From the NCBI GenBank assembly GCA_017994075.1, contig JAGOLM010000001.1, forward strand, positions 46,634 to 110,633: 64,000 nt of DNA. Direction: 5' to 3'. The first letter of the stretch is position 1; each line of letters opens with the position of its first letter. The stretch is from Lachnospiraceae bacterium (GTDB lineage: Bacteria; Bacillota; Clostridia; Lachnospirales; Lachnospiraceae). Made by a program: the position numbers and the translations under genes. Below are positions 26,410 through 35,645 of the stretch, in pieces. The notes under the pieces were generated by a model. It was not told the origin of the DNA, searched no databases, and saw only the letters and a program-made list of their open reading frames with translations.

Positions 26410-27408
26410 TTAGACCTTATACTCTATGTCAAAATGTTCATACGCTTCTTTTGAAGCAATTCTACCCTTGGGAGTACGAAGTATAAGACCACTTTTAACC
26501 AGGAATGGTTCATAAACTTCTTCTATTGTGCCTGAATCCTCACCAATTGAAGCTGCTAAAGTGTCAAGTCCCACCGGCCCACCATCAAATTTATTAATAA
26601 TTGTAAGAAGCATGTTTCTATCTGCAGTATCAAGTCCTAGTGAATCAATCTCAAGAAGATCAAGAGCTTCATCTATAACTTTTTCTTTTATCTCACCATT
26701 ATATTTTACTTCTGCATAGTCACGGACTCTTTTCAAGAGCCTGTTAGCTAATCTAGGTGTTCCTCTAGATCTCGATGCAAGGCAAAACGCTGCTTCATCG
26801 TCTATATTGACATTTAATTTTTTGGCAGACTGAATAACAATTTCCTTTAGCTCATTCGGAGTATAAAATTCCATATGATATAGCACACCAAATCGGTCTC
26901 GAAGTGGAGCTGACAAGAGTCCAGCTCTTGTAGTAGCACCGACCAACGTGAACTTAGGGAGATCCAAACGGATCGACCTTGCAGTCTGGCCTTTTCCAAT
27001 CACTATATCAATTGCATAATCTTCCATTGCCGGGTATAAAACTTCTTCGACTTGCTTATTAAGTCTGTGGATCTCATCAACAAATAAAAGATCTCCCTCA
27101 TTTAGATTGCTTAAAATTGCAGCCATTTCCCCTGGTTTTTGAATTGCCGGTCCTGAAGTTATTTTTATATGCACTCCCATTTCATTAGCAATGATTTCAG
27201 AAAGTGTTGTTTTTCCAAGACCCGGAGGGCCATAAAAAAGTACATGATCAAGAGGCTCTCCTCTATCCATTGCCGCACTAATAAAAATGCCTAGAGTCTC
27301 TTTAACTTTTTCCTGACCTACGTACTCTTTTAGGCTCTTTGGTCTAAGAGTATTTTCTGTTTTTTCTTCACCGGTTTTTATCTCGGTGGAAATAATACGT
27401 TTTTCCAA
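26410..27408 (-). CDS. ruvB: Holliday junction branch migration ATPase RuvB
   Basis: RuvB is the hexameric motor that, with RuvA, drives branch migration of Holliday junctions. The 332-residue protein shows [17 protein letters not shown], Walker [14 protein letters not shown] (about 61-73), Walker B FVDEIHR, sensor 1 [19 protein letters not shown], and the C-terminal winged helix ending [12 protein letters not shown]. The start is TTG at 27408 after AGGATAT. It follows ruvA with a 42-base gap. Confidence 0.97.
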   Translation of the reverse strand: MEKRIISTEIKTGEEKTENTLRPKSLKEYVGQEKVKETLGIFISAAMDRGEPLDHVLFYGPPGLGKTTLSEIIANEMGVHIKITSGPAIQKPGEMAAILSNLNEGDLLFVDEIHRLNKQVEEVLYPAMEDYAIDIVIGKGQTARSIRLDLPKFTLVGATTRAGLLSAPLRDRFGVLYHMEFYTPNELKEIVIQSAKKLNVNIDDEAAFCLASRSRGTPRLANRLLKRVRDYAEVKYNGEIKEKVIDEALDLLEIDSLGLDTADRNMLLTIINKFDGGPVGLDTLAASIGEDSGTIEEVYEPFLVKSGLILRTPKGRIASKEAYEHFDIEYKV

Positions 27409-27450
27409 TTTAATATATCCTATTTGATATTATCATTAATAAAATTATTT

Positions 27451-28056
27451 TTACATAAATGCAAGTTTTTTTAAAGCCTGCTTAATCAATTCTTCCGCAT
27501 CCATATCCTTGGCTTCAGGTATCTTGGATATTGCCTGAAGAGCCTCTGTCTGGCTATATCCCAGACTAGAAAGTGCTAGTACTGCATCATTTTTAGCTGA
27601 TCCTGAAGAACTATTGGTTGAAGAATTTGAATCAAAATTTTCTTCGATTGCATCAGGAAGTGAGATCTTATCTTTTAATTCCAATATGATCTTTTTAGCT
27701 GTCTTGTTTCCCATTCCCGGCACCTTACTAAGTGTCTTGTCATCCTCTGATAAAATTGCAAATTTAATATCACTCACATTAAAAACAGAAAGACAAGCGA
27801 GTCCTATTTTGGGTCCAATTCCTGATACTGTTATTAATTGTTTGAATATATTTACATCTTCCTCATCCAAGAATCCAAACAATGATATACCATCCTCTTT
27901 TACATGCATATAGGTATATATAAGGTATTCCTGATTGTTTTCTATCTCTGCTATATCTCTTACCGACATAAAAATAAGATAACCTATACCATTTGTCTCG
28001 ATAATAATGCTATCTTCTTTTCTTTTAAAAATCGTTCCCTGTATAAATGCTATCAT
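27451..28056 (-). CDS. ruvA: Holliday junction DNA helicase subunit RuvA
   Basis: RuvA tetramers bind the Holliday junction and load RuvB. The 201 residues show the OB-fold domain (MIAFIQGTIFKRKEDSIIIE, IYTYMHVKEDGISLFGF), tandem helix-hairpin-helix motifs (LITVSGIGPKIGLACLS and LSKVPGMGNKTAKKIILELKDK), a serine/asparagine-rich linker, and the RuvB-binding domain III (ALSSLGYSQTEALQAI). It overlaps the upstream Gx transporter gene as ATGA. Confidence 0.97.
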   Translation of the reverse strand: MIAFIQGTIFKRKEDSIIIETNGIGYLIFMSVRDIAEIENNQEYLIYTYMHVKEDGISLFGFLDEEDVNIFKQLITVSGIGPKIGLACLSVFNVSDIKFAILSEDDKTLSKVPGMGNKTAKKIILELKDKISLPDAIEENFDSNSSTNSSSGSAKNDAVLALSSLGYSQTEALQAISKIPEAKDMDAEELIKQALKKLAFM

Positions 28057-28580
28057 TCTGATTCCTTTATTTCAAACCCTATAATTTTGCGAAGTCTCGG
28101 AAGTAGTTCACGAGCAATTATTCCAATTACGATTCCTGTTATAAGTCCGCCAATAAATAAAACAGGAAAGTATGTAAAAATATAATAATTTTCCATAACA
28201 ATGGCTGCCATAATTATCTGCCCCAAATTATGAAATATGCCTCCAGCTGAACTTACTGTTACTATACTGAATTTTCTCGTTTTTTTCATAAGTGCCATTA
28301 TTATCATGGATAAAAAAGCACCTGCTAAACTATACACGATTGAAAACGCACTTCCAAACATAAATCCAGCAATAAATATTCTCATAACATTAATAAGAGA
28401 TGCTGTTTTTAAATCATATAAATATAAAATAATAATTATAACAAGATTAGGAAGGCCTATTTTCAATCCGGGAATCGGAATAAAAACTGGAAGCAAAGTC
28501 TCTATGTATGAAAGAACCAGAGCAAGTGCAAGAAAAAGGCTCGTAATTCCTATGTTTTTTGTGCTTTTAACTCCCAACAT
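28053..28580 (-). CDS. Gx transporter family membrane protein
   Basis: A 175-residue, very hydrophobic protein with five or six membrane helices, beginning STKNIGITSLFLALALVLSY and including ETLLPVFIPIPGLKIGLPNL and a SAGGIFHNLGQI loop. This is the family once called heptaprenyl diphosphate synthase component I and now Gx transporter; it resembles ECF-type substrate-binding (S) components. The substrate is unknown. It is eight bases downstream of a NusG-domain-II protein gene, a partnership often seen in Firmicutes, and overlaps ruvA by four bases. Confidence 0.85.
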   Translation of the reverse strand: MLGVKSTKNIGITSLFLALALVLSYIETLLPVFIPIPGLKIGLPNLVIIIILYLYDLKTASLINVMRIFIAGFMFGSAFSIVYSLAGAFLSMIIMALMKKTRKFSIVTVSSAGGIFHNLGQIIMAAIVMENYYIFTYFPVLFIGGLITGIVIGIIARELLPRLRKIIGFEIKESE

Positions 28581-28588
28581 ATATCACC

Positions 28589-28978
28589 TTACTTTGTCAT
28601 ACTATCAAGAGAATCTGATCCTTTATCTCCCTTTATTGTTATGATTATTTTATTCGGAAGACATACAATTGTCTCTCCGACATGGGATATCTTGCCCATT
28701 TTTTCACATAGTTTGTCAGGACAATCAGCTTCCTTCATATAAACCTCATGATCTTTGATAACTACAACATTAACCAAGTTTCCATTTTCTTTGATATCAA
28801 TGTGCTGATCCTTATCCAGTTTATACTCACCATATATTTTGTTATCTTTTTTTATCTCACATGTATAACCATTCGACCTAGTCAAGAAAAAATAGGCAAG
28901 AAATAAGAAAACAAGAATTATTCCTGCCACCACAAAAAAAATAATATCATATTTTATATTCGTTTTATTACTTTTCAT
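28589..28978 (-). CDS. NusG domain II-containing membrane-anchored protein
   Basis: A 129-residue protein with one N-terminal transmembrane helix (about 9-32) and an outward-facing NusG-II-like domain. The signature ends with EADCPDKLCEKMGKI, VGETIVCLPNKIIITIKG, whose cysteines are typical of the family. This domain has no transcription role here despite its name. It is usually encoded next to Gx transporters, as in this window, and the pair may act in membrane redox or vitamin handling, which is inference. The start at 28978 lies 11 bases inside the miaB end; the 45-residue in-frame extension beyond it is miaB DNA read in another frame. Confidence 0.82.
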   Translation of the reverse strand: MKSNKTNIKYDIIFFVVAGIILVFLFLAYFFLTRSNGYTCEIKKDNKIYGEYKLDKDQHIDIKENGNLVNVVVIKDHEVYMKEADCPDKLCEKMGKISHVGETIVCLPNKIIITIKGDKGSDSLDSMTK

Positions 28979-30404
28979 TAATTTCGCCAATATAATAAAA
29001 TCCCTTAACTTTTGTAAGCTTGACAGGTACAATTTTACCAATATTTGATGTTTCGGCTGTAAAATGAACAACAGAATTATTCTCAAGTCTTCCTGTGAAC
29101 ATAGATGGATCATCTTTATCTATTTCTTCACACAAAACGGGAAGAGTCATTCCACCAAGTTCATTTGTCTTCTCACGGCCAATTTTCTGAACTTCTGACA
29201 ACAGTCTGTCGAATCGGTCTTTCACAATATCCTGTGTGATCTGATCTTCCATTTCGGCAGCAGGTGTTCCTGTTCTTCTTGAATATTGAAATGTAAAGGC
29301 ACTATCGTATCTTACTTTTCTAACAACATCCATGGTTTCAAGGAAGTCTTCCTCTGTTTCTCCTGGGAATCCTACTATTATATCAGTTGTAATAGCACAA
29401 TCAGGTATATTCATTTTTATTTTGTCTACAAGAGAAAGATATTTCTCTTTTGTATAATGCCTGTTCATCTTTGTCAAGATTTCAGTCGATCCTGACTGTA
29501 ATGGAAGATGAATATGATGGCATACATGTTTACAGTCCTTTACTGCTTCGATCAGATCATCCGACAGATCCTTGGGATGCGGTGTCATAAATCTAATTCT
29601 TTTTAAACCTTGTATTTTATCTACTTCTCTTAAAAGATCTGAAAATCTATAGTCACGGTCTAGTGTCTTACCATATGAATTGACATTCTGACCAAGCAGC
29701 ATGATTTCTATTACTCCATCATCCACCATTCTCTGGATCTCAGCAATTATATCCTCAGGTTCTCTGCTTCTCTCTCTTCCACGTACATAAGGAACAATGC
29801 AATAACTACAAAAATTATTGCATCCAAACATGATATTTATGCCTGTTTTAAACTTATATGTTCTATCACAAGGAAGATCCTCCACAATTTCTTTGGCCTC
29901 TTCCCATATTTCAATTATTTTCTTATCCTGGATCAGATTCTTAACAACTATTTCTGCCAGTTCATGGATATTATGAGTTCCGAACATGATATCAACAAAA
30001 TTATAACTGCTTTTAATCTTGTCAACTATCTGTTTTTCCTGCATCATACATCCACAGATGCCTATTTTCATATCAGGATTTTTATCCTTATATCCATGCA
30101 GGATCCCTAATCTTCCGTAGACTCTGTTATCAGCATTCTCCCTAACGGAACACGTATTAAATATTACAAGATCCGCATCTTCTGAATCAATATTCTGATA
30201 ACCAATCTTCTCCAGTATTCCTCTTAACTTTTCGGAATCTCTAGAATTCATCTGACAACCAAATGTTGTAACATGGCAGGTTAATTTTCTACCAATAGAT
30301 GCTTCTTTTATATTTAATAATTCCTGACCTATCTCAATGAAAAAGTTCTGTCTCTCAGGCTCATTTTCAGGTGCTTTATTTATATCAATCACGTATCTGT
30401 CCAT
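28968..30404 (-). CDS. miaB: tRNA-2-methylthio-N6-dimethylallyladenosine synthase
   Basis: MiaB adds a methylthio group to isopentenyl-adenosine 37 of tRNAs reading UNN codons. The 478-residue protein has the three N-terminal cluster cysteines C50, C85 and C119, the radical-SAM motif CNNFCSYC (C195, C199, C202) followed by IVPYVRGRERSREPEDI, and a C-terminal TRAM domain. The roughly 35-residue N-terminal lead before the UPF0004 domain is common in Clostridia. It overlaps proA by 20 bases. Confidence 0.96.
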   Translation of the reverse strand: MDRYVIDINKAPENEPERQNFFIEIGQELLNIKEASIGRKLTCHVTTFGCQMNSRDSEKLRGILEKIGYQNIDSEDADLVIFNTCSVRENADNRVYGRLGILHGYKDKNPDMKIGICGCMMQEKQIVDKIKSSYNFVDIMFGTHNIHELAEIVVKNLIQDKKIIEIWEEAKEIVEDLPCDRTYKFKTGINIMFGCNNFCSYCIVPYVRGRERSREPEDIIAEIQRMVDDGVIEIMLLGQNVNSYGKTLDRDYRFSDLLREVDKIQGLKRIRFMTPHPKDLSDDLIEAVKDCKHVCHHIHLPLQSGSTEILTKMNRHYTKEKYLSLVDKIKMNIPDCAITTDIIVGFPGETEEDFLETMDVVRKVRYDSAFTFQYSRRTGTPAAEMEDQITQDIVKDRFDRLLSEVQKIGREKTNELGGMTLPVLCEEIDKDDPSMFTGRLENNSVVHFTAETSNIGKIVPVKLTKVKGFYYIGEINEK

Positions 30405-31665
30405 TTCCGTAAATCACATATTTATAAGTACAAAGTGCGTCTAATCCCATAGGACCTCTTGCATGGAGTTTCTGAGTACTGATACCTATCTCTGCTCCAA
30501 AGCCGAATTCATGTCCATCTGTAAAACGAGTAGATGCATTAACATAGACGCAAGCAGAATCTACAAATTCCAAGAATTTATTAGCATTATCATAATCCTT
30601 AGTTATTATGGATTCTGAATGACCGGTATTATATCTATTGATATGATCTATAGCTTCATCTATTGAAGCTACGACCCTAACAGACATAATGTAATCCAAG
30701 TATTCTTTTCCCCAATCATCTTCATCTGCCTTTATTGAATCAGGTAAAATTGAATTGGAGATAGAATCAGTTCTTATCTCTACCTTTCTTGCCTTTAATT
30801 CTTTATACATCATAGGTAAAAATTCTTTGGCAATAGATTTATGAACCAATAATGATTCCATTGCATTACAAACTCCTACCCTCTGCGTTTTTGCATTAAT
30901 TATAATGTTAAGTGCCATGTCAAAGTCAGCAGACTCATCCACATACACATGACAGTTTCCCGTTCCTGTCTCAATAACAGGAACCGTAGAATTATTGACT
31001 ACTGCAGCAATAAGACCTGCTCCTCCCCTTGGGATAAGCACATCTACATATTCATTCATTTTCATAAATGCATTTGTTATTTCTCTGTCAGATCCTGGGA
31101 TATATGAAATACAACTATCATCAATCCCTGAAATACTAAGACCTTTTTTTAGTACTTTGACAATTTCCATATTAGAATTTTCTGCAGCTCTTCCGCCCTT
31201 TAATATACAGGAATTGCCTGTTTTAAAGCATAATCCAAAGACATCAGATGTAACATTAGGCCTTGCTTCGTATATGACTCCCACAACACCCATAGGAACA
31301 GATTTTTTCCCTATTAGAAGCCCATTAGGCCTTTTCTTCATGTAAGAAATATTGCCTATAGGATCATCTAATGCTACCAGTTCCATGAGTCCATCAGCCA
31401 TTGCATTGATTCTGTCTATATCCAGTTTCAGTCTGTCATATAGAGGCTTAGGCATGTTATCTTCTACAGCATTTTTAAGATCAATGCTGTTTGCCCTTAG
31501 GATATCATCAGAAGATGATCTTAAAATCTCACTACAGATCTTAATCGCATTATTTTTTTTAATTGTATCAAGATGACCTGTGTATACTGATGCCTTCTTG
31601 GAAGATTCACATAGTTTCTTCAAATCATCAATTGTAAATGTATACATAACATTAATATTATTCAT
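30385..31665 (-). CDS. proA: Glutamate-5-semialdehyde dehydrogenase (gamma-glutamyl phosphate reductase)
   Basis: ProA reduces gamma-glutamyl phosphate to glutamate-5-semialdehyde with NADPH in proline synthesis. From the ATG at 31665 the protein has 426 residues; it shows ANSIDLKNAVEDNMPK-type helices, PMGVVGVIYEARPNVTSD, ILKGGRAAENSN, and the catalytic cysteine in AKTQRVGVCNAMES. It ends with TRFTDGHEFGFGAEIGIST, the family signature. An in-frame TTG at 31689 is less likely. The gene overlaps the cyclo-ligase gene by eight bases, and proB lies just beyond, forming proB-ygfA-proA. Confidence 0.96.
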   Translation of the reverse strand: MNNINVMYTFTIDDLKKLCESSKKASVYTGHLDTIKKNNAIKICSEILRSSSDDILRANSIDLKNAVEDNMPKPLYDRLKLDIDRINAMADGLMELVALDDPIGNISYMKKRPNGLLIGKKSVPMGVVGVIYEARPNVTSDVFGLCFKTGNSCILKGGRAAENSNMEIVKVLKKGLSISGIDDSCISYIPGSDREITNAFMKMNEYVDVLIPRGGAGLIAAVVNNSTVPVIETGTGNCHVYVDESADFDMALNIIINAKTQRVGVCNAMESLLVHKSIAKEFLPMMYKELKARKVEIRTDSISNSILPDSIKADEDDWGKEYLDYIMSVRVVASIDEAIDHINRYNTGHSESIITKDYDNANKFLEFVDSACVYVNASTRFTDGHEFGFGAEIGISTQKLHARGPMGLDALCTYKYVIYGNGQIRD

Positions 31666-32386
31666 TACTATGTCTTTCTGTAAAATCAAATATTCCTGTT
31701 TCAGTAATCAGAATATTCATCGGAACATCCCATTCTTCAACAGGGAGACTATCCTCAACCTGATCCTCATAACATATACCTATTTTTAAAAGATTTTTCT
31801 GACTTGAAAGGAATTTATCATAATAACCCTTTCCAAACCCTACTCTATTCCCCTTTCTATCAAAAACAACACCGGGAATTACGCACAAACCTTCAAAATT
31901 ATTTTTCCATTTATCTGTATTTCCAACCGGTTCAGGAATATCCATTTCACCAATAGTAAAACTGTTTAGATTGTTAACTCTGAAAAATTCAATTTTATCA
32001 TTGTATATCTTTGGAAAATAAATATTATATCCGGCCTTAAGAAGATCTCTAAAAATAGGATGAATCGCAGTCTCACGCTCTACTGGATAAAACAAAAGAA
32101 TATTCTTCCTTATTTTGTTTTTTTTATTTTTACCATCATTTTTATTCTTCTGATCATTATCAGCAAATTCCTCATGCTCAATCTTATTATCAAAGCTATC
32201 AATTAAAATCTTTGATAATAACTTCATATAATTTTCTGCTGTATTTTGTTCATCATTAAAAATTAAGGATCTAAGATTTTCCAAAATCAAGTTTGAAGCA
32301 TCATATGCTCTTCCTGCTTCCATCTCATCTCGGGATGCAATATGTTTTTTCCTGATTGAATCCAAAAGCTCATTATTGCCTTCCAT
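31658..32386 (-). CDS. 5-formyltetrahydrofolate cyclo-ligase
   Basis: This enzyme converts 5-formyl-THF to 5,10-methenyl-THF with ATP, rescuing stored folate. The 242-residue protein has the N-terminal IRKKHIASRDEM helix and the C-terminal GVVFDRKGNRVGFGKGYYDKFL nucleotide/folate motif, plus PMNILITETGIF. It is longer than the usual 180-200 residues because of an insert at about residues 70-95 that is almost all Asn, Lys and Asp (NDQKNKNDGKNKKNKIRK). The insert resembles low-complexity stretches in other proteins of this window. Location between proB and proA is common in Clostridia. Confidence 0.93.
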   Translation of the reverse strand: MEGNNELLDSIRKKHIASRDEMEAGRAYDASNLILENLRSLIFNDEQNTAENYMKLLSKILIDSFDNKIEHEEFADNDQKNKNDGKNKKNKIRKNILLFYPVERETAIHPIFRDLLKAGYNIYFPKIYNDKIEFFRVNNLNSFTIGEMDIPEPVGNTDKWKNNFEGLCVIPGVVFDRKGNRVGFGKGYYDKFLSSQKNLLKIGICYEDQVEDSLPVEEWDVPMNILITETGIFDFTERHSNE

Positions 32387-32421
32387 GTTATTCTCCCTCT
32401 ATAAAAATATAGTTTAAAATA

Positions 32422-33267
32422 TCAGATGAGATTGTCATTCAGATAATCAATCAAATCAAAATTAGAATTTTCATTGGCCCAAAAATGTGTACCAATAAAA
32501 TCATCATCAAATATTTCATGTAAAACTGAAACATCACGTCCATTAGCAATTATCATATCTGCTCCTGATGCTGTGGCTATCTGGGCAGCTCTTATCTTTG
32601 TTGTCATACCTCCGGTACCTATATCGCTTCCCGGAGTATTTGATGCCATGCTCTGGATCCGTTCATCAATACAAGAAACATCACTGATCAGCTTGGCTCC
32701 AGGAGTTTTCCTGGGATCAGAATCATATAGACCATTGATATCGGATAGCAAGATCAATAGATCAGCTCTTGTAAGGGATGTTACCATTGCTGAAAGTGTA
32801 TCGTTATCACCAAACTTCATCTCATATGTAGAAATTGTATCATTTTCATTAACAATAGGTATCACACCCATTTTAAATAGAGATTCAAATGTATTCAATG
32901 CATTTATTCTAGATACATTGTCTACAATTGTATTTTTTGTCATCAGGACCTGACCACATCTCTCATTGTATTCAGAAAACAATCTTGAATATATTGACAT
33001 AAGACCAGCCTGGCCTACTGCAGCCAATGCCTGTTTCTCCGGAAGAGAATCCGGCTTACTTGAAAATCCCATTCTAAGCCTGCCAAAAGCTACTGCTCCG
33101 GATGAAACCAGACAGACATCTTTTCCCTGATTTCTTATATCTGAAAGTTCTCTTACGAGCTTTTCAATTTTCACTAGATCCGGATGACCCGTATCCGGAT
33201 GTGTAAGCGAATTAGACCCGATTTTAACTATGATTCTTTTTTTATCTTTAAAATTATTTTTTTTCAT
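32422..33267 (-). CDS. proB: Glutamate 5-kinase, without PUA domain
   Basis: ProB phosphorylates glutamate to start proline synthesis and is normally feedback-inhibited by proline. From the ATG at 33267 it has 281 residues, beginning KKNNFKDKKRIIVKIGSNSL. Amino-acid-kinase motifs are CLVSSGAVAFGRLRMGF, VIPIVNENDTISTYEMKFGDNDTLSA and LLILLSDINGLYDSDPR, then GTGGMTTKIRAAQIATASGA. The C-terminal PUA domain of the E. coli type is absent, as in many Firmicutes. A 34-residue in-frame extension upstream is rejected because it lies in intergenic DNA. The ribosome binding site (GAAAGGCG) is weak. Confidence 0.95.
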   Translation of the reverse strand: MKKNNFKDKKRIIVKIGSNSLTHPDTGHPDLVKIEKLVRELSDIRNQGKDVCLVSSGAVAFGRLRMGFSSKPDSLPEKQALAAVGQAGLMSIYSRLFSEYNERCGQVLMTKNTIVDNVSRINALNTFESLFKMGVIPIVNENDTISTYEMKFGDNDTLSAMVTSLTRADLLILLSDINGLYDSDPRKTPGAKLISDVSCIDERIQSMASNTPGSDIGTGGMTTKIRAAQIATASGADMIIANGRDVSVLHEIFDDDFIGTHFWANENSNFDLIDYLNDNLI

Positions 33268-33367
33268 AACAAAAACGCCTTTCAAAAATGTCATCCCTAA
33301 ATGTAACATATTTGTATGAAAAAATAAACTAATTATCGTAGTTACAGCATTACAATTGCTTTTTATC

Positions 33368-33417
33368 AAAAAAAGACCCTGAGTATCTCAATTTAGATTT
33401 TTCTAAAAAAGATACTC
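33368..33417 (-). terminator. Terminator of the rnf operon
   Basis: On the minus strand GAGTATCT and AGATACTC (33417-33410 with 33388-33381) enclose an inner hairpin TTTAGA/TCTAAA, followed after AGGGTC by seven U (33374-33368). It lies 20 bases after the rnfB stop and ahead of proB. The six-base gap before the U-tract makes it less ideal than the others. No strong proB promoter was seen in the remaining 100 bases; TTGATA with a poor -10 is the best candidate. Confidence 0.75.
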
Positions 33418-33436
33418 AAAGCCTTATCAATATTTT

Positions 33437-34258
33437 TTATGCTTCTGCAGAACGAATCTCTCCCGGCTGCTTAAAAATAACCTTTTTAGGGCACTTTTCA
33501 GCACAGATTCCACATCCAAAACATTTATCCTGATCAATAACAGCTATATTATCAATAACATGGACTGCATCATGTGGACAATTTTTCTCGCAAATATGAC
33601 AGGCAATACATCCAATATCACATACTGCCATTACATCCTTACCTTTGTCCTTTGAGCTACATGTAACGTCATAGGCACTATCATATGGTTGAAGGTCAAT
33701 TATGTGTTGAGGACACACATTTATACACTTACTGCAAGCCTTACAATTCTCTTTATTGACCTTGGCAATGCCATCTACGATATGAATAGCATTAAATTCA
33801 CAGACATTTACGCAGCTTCCTCTTCCCAAGCAACCATAGTTACAAGCTTTAAAACCACCGCCTGGAAGAAGCTTAAGAGCATTACAGTCCTGAGTTCCTG
33901 TATATTCGTATCTATCTTTTGCCTTATCACAAGTTCCTGCACAATGTACATAAGCAACTTTTCTTATAGACTCTCCGGCTTCAACTCCCATAATACCAGC
34001 AATGATATTACCTACAGGAGCGCCTCCTACAGGACACTGATTAACAGGAGCTTCTCCATTAGCAATTGCCTTGGCAAGTGCAGCACATCCTGCATATCCA
34101 CATCCGCCGCAATTATTTCCTGGAAGTGCATCTAGTACAGCAGCTTCTTTTTCATCAACTTCAACCTCAAATTTCTTTCCGGCAAATACCAGGAAGAATC
34201 CGATCAGACATCCGGTTGCTGTCACAATTAAAGTAGCAATTACAACACCAGTGATCAT
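33437..34258 (-). CDS. rnfB: Rnf complex subunit B, polyferredoxin
   Basis: RnfB takes electrons from reduced ferredoxin on the cytoplasmic face of the Rnf complex. The 273-residue protein has one N-terminal transmembrane helix (about 4-26), a [4Fe-4S] segment NNCGGCGYAGCAALAKAI (about 49-66) with a later cysteine in QCPVGG, and four CxxCxxCxxxC-type ferredoxin motifs: CLGRGSCVNVC, CKACSKCINVC, CIACHICEKNC and CFGCGICAEKC. It is the last gene of rnfCDGEAB, the order also seen in clostridia. It lies 14 bases downstream of rnfA. Confidence 0.96.
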   Translation of the reverse strand: MITGVVIATLIVTATGCLIGFFLVFAGKKFEVEVDEKEAAVLDALPGNNCGGCGYAGCAALAKAIANGEAPVNQCPVGGAPVGNIIAGIMGVEAGESIRKVAYVHCAGTCDKAKDRYEYTGTQDCNALKLLPGGGFKACNYGCLGRGSCVNVCEFNAIHIVDGIAKVNKENCKACSKCINVCPQHIIDLQPYDSAYDVTCSSKDKGKDVMAVCDIGCIACHICEKNCPHDAVHVIDNIAVIDQDKCFGCGICAEKCPKKVIFKQPGEIRSAEA

Positions 34259-34272
34259 AACAATTTTCCTCC

Positions 34273-34848
34273 TTAAATAATTCCCGAAAATCCCATAAAT
34301 GCAATTGCCATAAGTCCAGCTGTAACAACAACAATAGCTGTTCCCTGAAATGCATGTGGAACATCATTAAACTGAATTTTTTCTCTTATTCCGGCCATGA
34401 TAAAAATTGCAATTGCAAATCCGGCTGCAACACCAAAGCCATATACAACACCCTGCCAAATATTGTAGTCTTTGGTAACAATATTGATTGCAGTTCCAAG
34501 AACCGCACAGTTAGTTGTTATTAAGGGAAGATAAACTCCAAGTGCATTGTATAGTGAAGGTATATTCTTTTTTAGAATCATTTCAACAAACTGAACAAGT
34601 GCTGCAATTACTAGTATGAATACAATCGTATTTAGATAGTCAAGGTCTAATGGCTTAAGTATAAAGTTATAAATAAGACCAGTTACAAATGACGAAAGTG
34701 TAATTACAAATATTACAGCCGCTCCCATTCCTGCTGCAGTTTCAGTTTTCTTTGAAACTCCAAGGAAAGGACAAAGTCCAAGGAACTGGCTAAGTACAAC
34801 GTTATTTACAATCGCTGAGCTAACCAGCAGTAAAATAATGGCTTTCAT
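34273..34848 (-). CDS. rnfA: Rnf complex subunit A
   Basis: RnfA is a six-helix membrane subunit of the ferredoxin:NAD+ oxidoreductase that pumps Na+ or H+. The 191-residue protein shows NNVVLSQFLGLCPFLGVSKK and PLITTNCAVLGTAINIV. The cysteines at 26 and about 108 are those that, with the paired cysteines of RnfE, hold the intramembrane [2Fe-2S] cluster in known Rnf/Nqr structures. It joins rnfE with a one-base overlap. Confidence 0.97.
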   Translation of the reverse strand: MKAIILLLVSSAIVNNVVLSQFLGLCPFLGVSKKTETAAGMGAAVIFVITLSSFVTGLIYNFILKPLDLDYLNTIVFILVIAALVQFVEMILKKNIPSLYNALGVYLPLITTNCAVLGTAINIVTKDYNIWQGVVYGFGVAAGFAIAIFIMAGIREKIQFNDVPHAFQGTAIVVVTAGLMAIAFMGFSGII

Positions 34849-35645
34849 TACTGTTCATCCTCCTCTTTCTTTGATTCAATTTTTTCGTTCTTGCTGTCTG
34901 CGCAATTTATTCTGTCATAAATTGATTTTCCACCACAGGTTGCTGCCATAGAACATGATGAGCAATCACCTGTAAATGCTGCGCCTTGAGCTGCAGCTAG
35001 CGGTTTACCCTTTGCTACCATTTTTTCCCTTACGACCTTCATTACTGCAACAAGAAGTGCAAGTATGAAAAATGCTCCCGGTGCAAGTACAAATATTGAT
35101 ACCGGAGTATATCCAGCCTTACCTATTGAAGGATCAGCAAGCGGAAGAACCTGGAAACCTGCAATCTGTCCTGCTCCAAGTATTTCTCTTATTGTACCGA
35201 TTATTGAAATTGAAATTGTGAATCCAAGACCCATACCGATTCCATCAAAAAACGAAGGAATAACAGGGTTCTTTGATGCATAGGATTCTGCACGTCCAAG
35301 AATAATACAGTTAACAACTATAAGCGGAATATATATTCCAAGTGCGTCATAAATAGATGGAACAAATCCCTGAATCAAAAACTGAACAACTGTTACAAGA
35401 GATGCAACTATAACAATATATGCAGGCATTCTAACTGCATCCGGAATGATTTTTCGAAGTGCCGATATAATAAGATTTGAAAACGCAAGTACAACTGTTG
35501 TAGAAAGTCCCATTCCAATACCATTTATTAATGATGTTGTTACAGCCAGTGTAGGACACATTCCAAGCATCAGCACAACTGTAGGATTTTCACGAATAAT
35601 TCCGTTATACAGTCTCTCGACAGGACTGTCATTTTTCTTTTCCAT
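34848..35645 (-). CDS. rnfE: Rnf complex subunit E with cysteine-rich C-terminal tail
   Basis: RnfE is the homologous partner of RnfA in the membrane. The 265-residue protein has the usual helices with PTVVLMLGMCPTLAVT (C30) and IPLIVVNCIILGRAES (C113), the cluster-binding cysteines. After the last helix (about residue 207) it carries a long cytoplasmic tail with C228, C231, C237 and C248 in GDCSSCSMAATCGGKS, then a charged end. E. coli RsxE stops soon after the last helix. The tail could bind metal or an iron-sulfur cluster, which is inference. Both neighbours overlap by one base. Confidence 0.95.
   Translation of the reverse strand: MEKKNDSPVERLYNGIIRENPTVVLMLGMCPTLAVTTSLINGIGMGLSTTVVLAFSNLIISALRKIIPDAVRMPAYIVIVASLVTVVQFLIQGFVPSIYDALGIYIPLIVVNCIILGRAESYASKNPVIPSFFDGIGMGLGFTISISIIGTIREILGAGQIAGFQVLPLADPSIGKAGYTPVSIFVLAPGAFFILALLVAVMKVVREKMVAKGKPLAAAQGAAFTGDCSSCSMAATCGGKSIYDRINCADSKNEKIESKKEEDEQ

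Noticed and set aside
32474-32953. A 159-codon plus-strand open frame opposite proB
   Set aside because: It mirrors conserved ProB codons and has no independent support.
33268-33369. An in-frame 34-codon extension of proB
   Set aside because: It spans intergenic DNA including the tail of the rnf terminator and has no similarity to glutamate kinases.
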